From NCBI GenBank assembly GCA_964369475.1, contig CAYJFK010000047.1:1-19878 (forward strand): 19,878 bases of DNA, in the 5' to 3' direction. The DNA is from CAYJFK01 sp964369475. Its GTDB lineage: Bacteria > Bacillota > Clostridia > Oscillospirales > Feifaniaceae. Under the pieces are notes generated by a model. It was not told the origin of the DNA. It saw nothing but the letters and a program-made list of their open reading frames with translations, and made no database searches. The translations under genes and the position numbers were made by a program. Shown here piece after piece: positions 12,639-19,697 of this stretch (its first letter is position 1; the number at the start of each line of letters is the position of its first letter).

Positions 12639-14867
12639 ATGTTAACAGCTTGGAACAACTTTAAAGAGGGCACTTGGAAGGACGAGATAAATGTATCGGA
12701 CTTTATTTTAAAAAACTATACCCAGTACGACGGGGATCACGAGTTTTTATCTCCTCCCACCAAGAGAACAGAGGAGCTTTTAAAGAAGGCGGAGGTGCTA
12801 TTTGCCAAGGAGCGTGAGAATGACGGAGTGCTCGACATCGACACAGAGACAGTGTCGTCGCTACTTAGCTATAAGGCAGGTTATCTCGACAAGGAAAACG
12901 AGCTTATTGTAGGCTTTCAGACAGACAGCCCTTTAAAGAGGGGTGTTAATCCCTTTGGCGGCCTTAAAATGACGAGAGATGCTTGCGAGGCCTACGGTCA
13001 TAAGCTTTCTGACAAGGTAGAGGATGAGTTTTTATATAGAACGACCCACAACGACGGTGTTTTTCGTGTTTACTCTGCCGAGATGAGAACGGCGAGATCG
13101 TCGGGCATTATTACAGGCCTTCCCGATGCATACGGCAGAGGTCGCATTATAGGCGACTATCGCCGTGTTGCTCTTTACGGTCTTGACCGCCTTATCGAGG
13201 CAAAGCGTGCCGACAAGGTAGCGCTTGGATTTGATGTTATGGATGTAGAGAGCATTCGTCAGAGCGAGGAGCTATATCAGCAGATTGCATTTTTGGAAAA
13301 ACTGCTCGACATGGCTAAGCTGTACGGCTTTGACATTTCAAAGCCTGCGACAAATGCCAAAGAGGCCATTCAGTGGCTTTATTTTGGCTATCTCGGTGCT
13401 ATTAAGGAGCAAAACGGCGCTGCCATGAGCCTTGGTCGTGTGTCGACATTCCTTGATATATATATCGAGAGGGACATTGCAGCCGGACTTCTTACCGAGG
13501 AGGGCGCACAGGAGCTTATAGACGATTTTGTTTTAAAACTCCGCATGGCACGTCATCTTCGCACCCCCGAGTATAACGAGCTCTTTGGCGGCGACCCGAT
13601 GTGGATAACCGAGTGCATCGGCGGCATGGCAGAGGACGGCAGGCACATGGTTACAAAGAATTCCTTCCGTTTTATGCATACATTATACAATCTAAAACCG
13701 TCAGCAGAGCCCAATATGACGGTGCTTTGGGCAAAGGGACTGCCCGAGAATTTTAAAAAATACGCTTCTAAGGTCTCTTGCGAGACCGACTCGATCCAGT
13801 ACGAGAATGACGATTTGATGCGTCCTTCTTTTGGCGACGACTATGGCATTGCCTGCTGTGTATCGGCAATGAGGCTTGGCAAGGAAATGCAGTTTTTCGG
13901 CGCTCGTGCCAATCTTGCAAAGATGCTCTTAATGGCGCTAAACGGCGGCATAGACGAAGTGAGCGGCAAGCAAGTAGGCCCGAAATTCGCCCCATACGAA
14001 GGGGATATTCTCGACTACGACAAGGTTGTAGCCATGATGAAACCATATAGAGAGTGGCTTGCAAAGCTCTATGTTAACATCATGAATGTTATTCACTATA
14101 TGCACGACAAGTATGCATACGAAAAGACACAGATGGCACTTCACGACACAGAGGTGCACCGCTATATGGCATTTGGTGCGGCAGGCATGAGCGTTCTTGC
14201 CGATTCGCTGTCGGCAATAAAATATGCCAAGGTAAAGCCGATACGTGATGAGAGGGGCATTATTTCCGATTTTGAAATAGAGGGTGCTTTCCCCATGTTT
14301 GGCAATGATGACGACCGTGTAGACATGTTGGCGGCAAGCGAGGTCGAGCAGTTTTATAAGGCACTTGCCTCCAACAAGACATATAGAAATGCAGAGCACA
14401 CCCTTTCGATTTTGACAATTACCTCGAATGTTGTCTACGGCAAAAAGACAGGCTCGACCCCCGACGGCAGAATGCTTGGCGAGCCCTTTGCGCCGGGCGC
14501 TAACCCGATGCACGGCAGAGAGACAAATGGCGCTCTTGCGTCACTTAATTCGGTTGCGAAGATCTCCTACTCCTACTGTAAGGACGGTGTTTCCAACACC
14601 TTCTCGATAATTCCCGAGGCGCTTGGCAAGTCGGAAGGTGAGCGCTTTGAAAATCTGTCGGCAGTGCTCGACGGCTACTTTGCGCAAGGGGCGCACCATT
14701 TAAATGTAAATGTACTTTCACGTGATGTCTTAATGGCGGCATACGAGAGCCCCGAACTATATCCAAATCTTACAATTAGGGTGTCGGGCTATGCCGTAAA
14801 CTTCTACAAGCTAACAAAGCAACAACAGCTTGAAGTTATAAGCCGTACATTCCACGACAACATGTAA
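12639..14867 (+). CDS. pflB: Formate C-acetyltransferase (pyruvate formate-lyase)
   Basis: 742 residues, the usual PFL length. A glycyl-radical enzyme, it splits pyruvate with CoA into acetyl-CoA and formate in the anaerobic cytoplasm. The two adjacent catalytic cysteines are Cys406-Cys407 in GIACCVSAMRLGKEMQFFGARANLAK. The radical site is Gly717 in TIRVSGYAVNF near the C-terminus. The CC pair and pyruvate-type sequence (for example EPNMTVLWAKGLPENFK) distinguish it from glycerol or choline lyases. The start follows AAAGGAG. The gene sits behind a ZTP riboswitch, so its formate probably also serves 10-formyl-THF supply for purine synthesis. pflA follows by 2 nt. Confidence 0.97.
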   Translation: MLTAWNNFKEGTWKDEINVSDFILKNYTQYDGDHEFLSPPTKRTEELLKKAEVLFAKERENDGVLDIDTETVSSLLSYKAGYLDKENELIVGFQTDSPLKRGVNPFGGLKMTRDACEAYGHKLSDKVEDEFLYRTTHNDGVFRVYSAEMRTARSSGIITGLPDAYGRGRIIGDYRRVALYGLDRLIEAKRADKVALGFDVMDVESIRQSEELYQQIAFLEKLLDMAKLYGFDISKPATNAKEAIQWLYFGYLGAIKEQNGAAMSLGRVSTFLDIYIERDIAAGLLTEEGAQELIDDFVLKLRMARHLRTPEYNELFGGDPMWITECIGGMAEDGRHMVTKNSFRFMHTLYNLKPSAEPNMTVLWAKGLPENFKKYASKVSCETDSIQYENDDLMRPSFGDDYGIACCVSAMRLGKEMQFFGARANLAKMLLMALNGGIDEVSGKQVGPKFAPYEGDILDYDKVVAMMKPYREWLAKLYVNIMNVIHYMHDKYAYEKTQMALHDTEVHRYMAFGAAGMSVLADSLSAIKYAKVKPIRDERGIISDFEIEGAFPMFGNDDDRVDMLAASEVEQFYKALASNKTYRNAEHTLSILTITSNVVYGKKTGSTPDGRMLGEPFAPGANPMHGRETNGALASLNSVAKISYSYCKDGVSNTFSIIPEALGKSEGERFENLSAVLDGYFAQGAHHLNVNVLSRDVLMAAYESPELYPNLTIRVSGYAVNFYKLTKQQQLEVISRTFHDNM

Positions 14868-14869
14868 TT

Positions 14870-15577
14870 ATGGCTGATATAACAGGGCTTGTACATTCCT
14901 TTCAATCTATGGGGGCGGTCGATGGCCCCGGCATTCGCTTTGTCGTATTTATGCAGGGGTGCAATCTTAGGTGCGCTTATTGTCATAATCCCGATACATG
15001 GGATATGACAGGCGGCACCCCTTACACAGCGACCGAGGTTGCCGCAAGGGTTAGCAGGTATCTCCCTTATTTGACGGGCGGTATTACCGTTACAGGGGGA
15101 GAGCCGCTACTTCAGGCGGAGTTTGTCAGGGAGCTTTTTATAAAGGCCGGCGAGCTTGGGCTGCATAGAGCGCTTGACACTTCCGGTGTCGGTCATATCG
15201 GGCAAGCCGAGCGGCTACTCGAGCATACCGATTTGGTGCTATGCGATGTAAAATTTACGACGGCTGACCGGTATATGCATTATGCAAAGGCAGAGCTTGG
15301 CAGGGTGCTCGAATTTCTTTCGCTCTGCAAGCGCCTTGCAAAACCTGTTTGGATTAGGCATGTTGTTGTGCCCTCGCTTAGTAGCGAGGAGAGCATTTTG
15401 CGGCTAAAGGAGCTTATCTTACCTTACATGGATATAATCGAGAAGGTCGAGCTACTTCCCTTTAGGAAGTTGTGCCTTGCCAAGTACGACAATATGGGAA
15501 TAGAGTTCCCGTTAAGGGATATTCCCGAAGCGTCGGAGGGTATGTTAGAGGAATTTAGGAAAATATTAGATGCTTAG
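14870..15577 (+). CDS. pflA: Pyruvate formate-lyase activating enzyme (radical SAM)
   Basis: 235 residues, normal for PflA. It reductively cleaves S-adenosylmethionine and abstracts hydrogen from the PflB glycine (Gly717) to create the glycyl radical. The 4Fe-4S motif is CNLRCAYC (Cys31, Cys35, Cys38), followed by HNPDTWD, and the GGE motif is in ITVTGGEPLLQAEF. VDGPGIRFVVFMQGC upstream of the motif is typical of activases. There is no second ferredoxin-like Cys insertion, which agrees with a PFL-type rather than a glycerol dehydratase-type activase. The ATG lies 2 nt after the pflB stop with no obvious RBS, so translation is probably coupled to pflB. Confidence 0.96.
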   Translation: MADITGLVHSFQSMGAVDGPGIRFVVFMQGCNLRCAYCHNPDTWDMTGGTPYTATEVAARVSRYLPYLTGGITVTGGEPLLQAEFVRELFIKAGELGLHRALDTSGVGHIGQAERLLEHTDLVLCDVKFTTADRYMHYAKAELGRVLEFLSLCKRLAKPVWIRHVVVPSLSSEESILRLKELILPYMDIIEKVELLPFRKLCLAKYDNMGIEFPLRDIPEASEGMLEEFRKILDA

Positions 15578-15585
15578 ATAGACGT

Positions 15586-15621
15586 GGGGGCATAGCCGAA
15601 ATTAATTTCGGCTAGGCCCCC
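15586..15621 (+). terminator. Hairpin after pflA
   Basis: GGGGGC (15586-15591) and TAGCCGAAATT (15593-15603) pair with AATTTCGGCTA (15604-15614) and GCCCCC (15616-15621), with one A/G mismatch. No T tract follows, so it may protect mRNA 3' ends or act with the next hairpin rather than be a classic intrinsic terminator. Confidence 0.5.
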
Positions 15622-15625
15622 TCGT

Positions 15626-15676
15626 AACAGAGCACCAAGGGGGAGAAGCAAAGCTTCTCCCCCTTGGTGCTCTGTT
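15626..15676. repeat. 24-bp perfect hairpin without T tract
   Basis: 15626-15649 pairs perfectly with 15653-15676, leaving an AAA loop. The arm begins AACAGAGCACCAAGG and ends GGGAGAAGC. Neither side has a T run. It lies between the converging pflA and 15772 genes. Confidence 0.75.
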
Positions 15677-15728
15677 GTAACATAAGCTCTATCGGTGCAA
15701 AAAACGCTTTAGGTCAACAAAAATGGTC

Positions 15729-15760
15729 AAAAAAGGGAGCGACTATAACTCGTCACCCCC
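15729..15760 (-). terminator. Intrinsic terminator of the minus-strand membrane-protein pair
   Basis: On the minus strand, GGGGGTGAC (15760-15752) pairs with GTCGCTCCC (15743-15735) in a 9-bp stem with two G:T pairs. T6 (15734-15729) follows immediately. It begins 12 nt after the stop of the gene at 15772. Confidence 0.8.
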
Positions 15761-15771
15761 TCTTGTTAAAA

Positions 15772-16287
15772 CTATTCCGTTATAGCACGCCTTACAAATG
15801 ATAGGTTAAAAAGCAGGCCATGAGCGTCATATTCGTTTACATCTATCGGTATGCCTACCTCTATCATTCCGCTCTCTGCCTCTGCTGTAAATTCTATGCT
15901 GTTTGTAAATGTAAGGCCGTGGAATGTTAGAATTGTGCCGTTCATCTCGACAACTTCTGCAACTGCGTTGTAGGTTTCGCCCACTTCAAGGCCTGTATAC
16001 TCTATCGGCACTGTTGCAATAACTTTACCGGCTATTTCAGGGCTTATTTCCATGTCTCTGAAATATACCTGCTCGGTCTGAATTACGGTCGGCTCTCTCC
16101 TTAGATAGATCGTAATGCCGCCCAGTATCAATGTAAAGATGAGCGCTACGATTAGAGAGCTGCGCACACCTCGTCTTTGATCATCTTTACTCGCAACTCT
16201 AACCTCTTTGGGCTCGTCCTCTTTATTTTGTTCGACAAATTCTGCCTTATTTTCGCTCTCGAGCATCTCGGTTTTGTTTTCTTCCAT
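15772..16287 (-). CDS. Single-pass membrane protein with a possible VaFE-like extracytoplasmic domain
   Basis: 171 residues. The N-terminal ~40 residues are highly charged (many Glu/Lys) and probably cytoplasmic. One transmembrane segment follows (about 44-62, SLIVALIFTLILGGITIYL), then an outside domain of about 100 residues. That domain contains IEYTGLEVGETYNAVAEVVEMNG, then FTAEAESGMIEVGIPIDVNEYDAHGLLFNLSFV. This resembles one VaFE-type Ig-like unit (the pattern GLxxGxxYxVxG...F.A...G.v.v.f......L...F), as known from Gram-positive surface proteins; the assignment is by eye. It is paralogous to the gene just upstream, 13 nt away, and they form one operon. The RBS is AGGAGA. No sortase signal or lipobox. 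Function unknown. Confidence 0.75.
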   Translation of the reverse strand: MEENKTEMLESENKAEFVEQNKEDEPKEVRVASKDDQRRGVRSSLIVALIFTLILGGITIYLRREPTVIQTEQVYFRDMEISPEIAGKVIATVPIEYTGLEVGETYNAVAEVVEMNGTILTFHGLTFTNSIEFTAEAESGMIEVGIPIDVNEYDAHGLLFNLSFVRRAITE

Positions 16288-16300
16288 AAATTCTCCTGTA

Positions 16301-16765
16301 TTACTGAACTCTCTCTGTCACCTTAGATAACGCAAAGATATCTTGGTGGGCTTGATATTCGTCTTCTGTTATCGCTATGCGCACTTCGACCGTGCCGCTC
16401 TCGCCCTCTGCTCTAAAACGTTCGCTATTTCTAAAGCTTAGATCGTGTAGGACTATAAGATCGCCGTCCTCCCCTACTATCTCGGCCGTTGCAGTGTAGC
16501 TCTTGCCTTCTTCAAGGCCATGATAGTCTATGTCGACGATGACCTCTCTCATGCCGCCTATTAGGTCGTGGGAATACTCGGGGAAGGAGGCTTGACTGCT
16601 AACAAGCACTTCGCCCTCGTGTGTGAAAAGCATATATGCGCTTGCAAGGAGGAGCAGCATTAAAAAAGCGATTATTATAATGTTATATTCGCCCCTCTGT
16701 GCTGTCTTTTTCTGTGGAGCCGCCCTCTTTTTGCTTGACGGTGAGCGCTTTTTTCCTTTGGACAT
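16301..16765 (-). CDS. Paralogous single-pass membrane protein with the same outside domain
   Basis: 154 residues from the ATG at 16765. An ATG two codons earlier (16771) touches the AAAGGGGG RBS directly, so the second Met fits spacing better. A Lys/Arg/Ser-rich cytoplasmic tail (KGKKRSPSSKKRAAPQKK) leads into a transmembrane segment (about 28-47, NIIIIAFLMLLLLASAYMLF) and then an outside domain. The domain aligns with its neighbour: YHGLEEGKSYTATAEIVGEDG against YTGLEVGETYNAVAEVVEMNG, and AEGESGTVEVRIAITEDEYQAHQDIF against AEAESGMIEVGIPIDVNEYDAHGLLF. This looks like a tandem duplication whose cytoplasmic tails diverged to opposite charge (basic here, acidic next door). It is first in the operon behind a consensus-like promoter. 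Confidence 0.78.
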   Translation of the reverse strand: MSKGKKRSPSSKKRAAPQKKTAQRGEYNIIIIAFLMLLLLASAYMLFTHEGEVLVSSQASFPEYSHDLIGGMREVIVDIDYHGLEEGKSYTATAEIVGEDGDLIVLHDLSFRNSERFRAEGESGTVEVRIAITEDEYQAHQDIFALSKVTERVQ

Positions 16766-16795
16766 ATCCATCCCCCTTTACTGCCATATACATAT

Positions 16796-16824
16796 AATAT
16801 ACATAATTATGAGACAAAAGTCAA
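16796..16824 (-). promoter_or_regulatory. Promoter of the membrane-protein pair
   Basis: On the minus strand, TTGACT (16824-16819) and TATATT (16801-16796) are separated by exactly 17 bp, about 30 bp upstream of the first gene's start. Confidence 0.75.
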
Positions 16825-16840
16825 CATTTTGCACCGTTTT

Positions 16841-16870
16841 ACAGTATATTACAGTATATTACATTATATT
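16841..16870. repeat. Three tandem 10-bp repeats upstream of the promoter
   Basis: ACAGTATATT occurs twice in a row and is followed by ACATTATATT with one change. The array starts 16 bp upstream of the -35 box of the minus-strand promoter at 16796-16824. The 10-bp period matches one helical turn, as expected of phased binding sites or an UP-like AT tract. A simple slippage repeat is the alternative. Confidence 0.6.
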
Positions 16871-16911
16871 CAATATAAGGAATTTTGTTTAACTGTCGCA
16901 AAAGAAAGATA

Positions 16912-17433
16912 TTATGGGTGAATATTGAAGTGCACCATCTCTTCAAAGGACTCTTTTGGGTGAATTTTTATTTTGTCTTTTGGGATGCCTATCGGCAGTA
17001 CGGCACGTACCGATTTGTGTGGCGGTACATTTAGCAGGGCTGTAATTTGCTCTTTTATCTCGGGGAATTTTAGCATACCGTCTGTCCAAACGGTAGCATA
17101 GCCCATGGCTACTGATGCGAGCAAAATGTTTTCTACTGCCGCCGCATAATTCTCTATTTCGACATGCATGTTTAGGTGATTTTCAATGTTCTCCGTGATA
17201 ACAGCGAGTACAAAACCTGCATTTTGCATTTTGTAGTTTGGCAAAATTTCGCAGAGCGCCTCTATTACTTCCTTGCTTTGAATTACTATGTAGGATGTCG
17301 TCCTAATTCTCATCCCCGTCGGGGCGGCAATGCCTGCGTTTACTATTTTTTTAATGTGCTCCTCGGGCATATCGCAGGGGACAAACTCGCCCCTGTAAGA
17401 GTTTCTCTTTTCAACTACTTCAAAAAAATCCAT
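16912..17433 (-). CDS. Nitroreductase-family flavoprotein
   Basis: 173 residues, on the short side but within the range of FMN-dependent nitroreductase-like oxidoreductases. The N-terminus MDFFEVVEKRNSYRGEFVPCDMPEEHIKKIVNAGIAAPTGM matches the family start: the R-S-R-F-type FMN phosphate site followed by a helix and A.aAPTG. AAVENILLASVAMGYATVWTDGM is the second conserved block (central helix and Gly-Tyr/Thr-x-Trp), and RAVLPIGIPKDK matches the late glycine-containing strand. The substrate is not predictable from sequence; such proteins reduce nitro compounds, quinones or other electrophiles with NAD(P)H. The start has the RBS AAAGGAG. The 140 bp upstream (17434-17573) contain no gene; a weak CTAAG/CTTAG stem lies near 17474-17489. 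Confidence 0.85.
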   Translation of the reverse strand: MDFFEVVEKRNSYRGEFVPCDMPEEHIKKIVNAGIAAPTGMRIRTTSYIVIQSKEVIEALCEILPNYKMQNAGFVLAVITENIENHLNMHVEIENYAAAVENILLASVAMGYATVWTDGMLKFPEIKEQITALLNVPPHKSVRAVLPIGIPKDKIKIHPKESFEEMVHFNIHP

Positions 17434-17573
17434 GCTGTCTCCTTTTAATATGAATGTTAAAAGACTCTCGCTCTAAGGCCGCTCTTAGTTTACAGATATA
17501 ATCCTAACAATGAAGCATCCCATTTAACTGACCATCTTTAAAGCGTATGCTCAAACATTCCTTCTTTGACCGA

Positions 17574-17906
17574 TCAGTGCGAATACTCTAGTATCCTAAC
17601 ATTTTCGCCTACTTCGGCCCTTACAAGATCGATCATTTTCTTTGCAAATGGACATGGGTAGCCTATCGGTGTACCCTTGCCTATGCAAGAGGCAAAGGCA
17701 ATTGTATCTGCGCCTCTGCGCACGAGCTCCCTTGCACGCAAAACGGATTTTTTAGCAGGGCAGCCGCCGCAGTTGATAAAGCCTACTATCTCGATGTCCT
17801 CCTCGACCCCCTCAAATGCGCCGCTTTTGTTTGCAACTATCTTAAAATCTGTCGTACCTGGGCAAAAGTCCTCTGTTTGCATACATCTTATAAATCCTAC
17901 CTTCAT
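17574..17906 (-). CDS. CGGC-domain protein
   Basis: 110 residues, about the size of a single CGGC domain. The name-giving motif is INCGGCPAKK (Cys46, Cys49). Further cysteines at 8, 15, 74 and 85 lie in the family's characteristic positions (GFIRCMQTEDFCPGT, ASCIGKGTPIGYPCPF), with an FASCI-type strand end. This pattern suggests metal or Fe-S binding or redox chemistry; the biochemical function of the family is not established to my knowledge. The start has RBS GGAGGG. The GNAT gene upstream ends 9 nt before it, so the two are cotranscribed. Confidence 0.88.
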   Translation of the reverse strand: MKVGFIRCMQTEDFCPGTTDFKIVANKSGAFEGVEEDIEIVGFINCGGCPAKKSVLRARELVRRGADTIAFASCIGKGTPIGYPCPFAKKMIDLVRAEVGENVRILEYSH

Positions 17907-17915
17907 GTTGCCCTC

Positions 17916-18443
17916 CTATATTTGTTTTTCGAAAATTGCGTAGTCCTCCCCCTCGGGGCGGATGTCTGTAAATACAACATAGCCCACCTTGCGGTAGCCC
18001 ATATCTTCGTATAGTTTCATTGCAGGGGCATTTTTATGGTATGTATCGAGGCGCACAACACTGTCGCCCTTCTCCTTTGCAAGCTCGTGAGCATATTCCA
18101 TAAGCTTACGGGCAACTCCCTCTCCTCTGCATTTGGGGCTTACTGCCAAGGTGTGAATAACACTTATCTTGCCCTTTTCCGCTTTATACTGCCAGTCCTT
18201 GCCCTCGTATTCGGGCGCTTCTATACCATTTACTGTAACGGTGCCGACAATTACTCCATCTTTTTCCGCAACATAAAGGTCCCCCCTCTCGTGCGCTGCT
18301 CTTGGCACTTCGGGGGTGGGGTATTTTCCCTTGTGCCAGTTTGGGTAGTTTACCTCGCTTCTTGCAAGCAGTTCGATGACCTCCTCCAGCATGTCGGCTA
18401 TGTGGGGGACATCCTCCAAGATTGCCTTTCTAACAGTTATCAC
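17916..18443 (-). CDS. GNAT-family N-acetyltransferase (GTG start)
   Basis: 175 residues of GCN5-related acetyltransferase, which transfers acetyl from acetyl-CoA to an amine. It begins with a GTG at 18443, 6 nt after a strong AGGAGGTG. The N-terminal strand-helix ITVRKAILEDVPHIADMLEEVIELL is typical. Motif A is VIHTLAVSPKCRGEGVARKLMEYAHELA (95-122), with the pyrophosphate loop R106-G-E-G-V-A. Motif B is VRLDTYHKNAPAMKLYEDMGYRKVG. A stretch near 32-57 (YPNWHKGKYPTPEVPRAAHERGDLYVAE) resembles GNATs of unknown substrate common in clostridia. It lies between the WG-repeat lipoprotein gene (33 nt upstream) and the CGGC gene (9 nt downstream). Confidence 0.9.
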   Translation of the reverse strand: MITVRKAILEDVPHIADMLEEVIELLARSEVNYPNWHKGKYPTPEVPRAAHERGDLYVAEKDGVIVGTVTVNGIEAPEYEGKDWQYKAEKGKISVIHTLAVSPKCRGEGVARKLMEYAHELAKEKGDSVVRLDTYHKNAPAMKLYEDMGYRKVGYVVFTDIRPEGEDYAIFEKQI

Positions 18444-18476
18444 AAAAACACCTCCTATATATTTATGGGTTAATTT

Positions 18477-19697
18477 TTACTGTTCTACTTCTGCGACTTC
18501 AAGTTTTGCAAGACCCCAAAGGCCGTCCTTTAGTAGCATGGCAAAGACATTGCCCTCCTCGTCTATAAAGGGAAGGGAGGCCGCCTCGAAGCCGCTTGCC
18601 ATGCCGAAAAATCCGTCGTTTGTTCTAAGTGCACCTGTCTTAATATACGCTTCAAACTCCTCTGCTGTGATGGCCTCTGTCATGACAGGGGTTATAACAT
18701 AGTCCTCTGACAAACTCCAAATGCCCCACTCACCAAGCTCGTTTACGACAGGTGCCATTCCATTTATAAATCCGCCCTCTATCGTTACATTTTCGGGCAG
18801 TGTTATGGCATAATCTGACATGTCGTAGTTTACATATCTGTCGGTATCGCCCATAAGACGAAGAAACTCGCCGTCGTTGCAAGAGATAATGTCGTAGCTC
18901 TCTGCGGCGGCAAGTTGACCGCCCTTACTGCCGACAATTCCCCAAAGGCCTTGCACTCTAAAGGCATATATACCGCCTCCGAGCGACTTTATTTCTTCGT
19001 ATTTCGGGAAAATGGCAATAGATCCGTCTGCCGCTGCAAGTCCCCACTGACCGTTTGAATATAGGGCAACTGTACCGTCCTCCAAAATGGTGGTGCTCTC
19101 CCAAGCGGTGTCGACTATAAGAGCACCCGTAGTGTCGACAGCACCCCAAAGCCCGTCCTTCATAACGGCGGCTCGCCCCTTTACAAATGGGGTTGCATCG
19201 TCGTAAATAAAGGGGATTATCGGCTCGCCCGACATGTCCATGTAGCCCCACTGACCGTCATACTTTGCGACAATAAGTCCGTCTGAGAAAAAAAGCGGCG
19301 CATCAAAGGTTGTCGACATTACAATGCCGCCCTCGCTCTCTATCATGCCGTACATATTGTGCGATTTAACACCTGCCATGCCACCTTCAAAGGGGGACGC
19401 CTCGTCCCAAAAAAGTGGGACTGTCATCTCGCCCTTCATGTTAATATAGCCCCAAACACCGCCTGTATCGTTGCCGACAGCGCAGAGCCCTTCCGATATT
19501 TCGCCTGCCTTTATATATGTCGGCTCGACCACCCACTCGTAATCCTCGGGCGCAGTTACGACCGGAATATCCGGATCTTCTATCGGTGGCGGTGTTGGTG
19601 TTGGCGGAAGATCCTCTGTGGTGTCGCATCCCAGCAGCGTTACACCGAGCGAAAATGCAAGTATTGCTATAAGCGATTTTTTAAAATTATTCTTCAT
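18477..19697 (-). CDS. WG-repeat lipoprotein
   Basis: 406 residues from the ATG at 19697, which has AAGGAG 7 nt upstream. A 12-codon longer open frame lacks an RBS and would spoil the signal peptide. The N-terminus MKNNFKKSLIAILAFSLGVTLLGC is a lipoprotein signal with lipidation Cys24, then a Pro/Thr linker (LPPTPTPPPIEDPDIP). About eight WG-type repeats follow: VWGYINMKGEMTVP, YGMIESEGG, QWGYMDMSGEPIIP, LWGAVDTTGALIV, QWGLAAADGSIAI, LWGIVGSKGGQL, EWGIWSLSEDYVITP and LWGLAKLEV. WG repeats form extracellular beta-structures of poorly known, probably binding, function. The protein should sit on the outer face of the membrane. The upstream gene overlaps its start by 11 bp. Confidence 0.9.
   Translation of the reverse strand: MKNNFKKSLIAILAFSLGVTLLGCDTTEDLPPTPTPPPIEDPDIPVVTAPEDYEWVVEPTYIKAGEISEGLCAVGNDTGGVWGYINMKGEMTVPLFWDEASPFEGGMAGVKSHNMYGMIESEGGIVMSTTFDAPLFFSDGLIVAKYDGQWGYMDMSGEPIIPFIYDDATPFVKGRAAVMKDGLWGAVDTTGALIVDTAWESTTILEDGTVALYSNGQWGLAAADGSIAIFPKYEEIKSLGGGIYAFRVQGLWGIVGSKGGQLAAAESYDIISCNDGEFLRLMGDTDRYVNYDMSDYAITLPENVTIEGGFINGMAPVVNELGEWGIWSLSEDYVITPVMTEAITAEEFEAYIKTGALRTNDGFFGMASGFEAASLPFIDEEGNVFAMLLKDGLWGLAKLEVAEVEQ

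Noticed and set aside
13938..14513. 191-aa minus-strand frame inside pflB
   Set aside because: It lies wholly inside a confidently identified gene, has no RBS and has Cys/His-rich shadow composition.
16841..16870. CRISPR-like repeat array
   Set aside because: The repeats are only 10 bp with no spacers and no cas genes.
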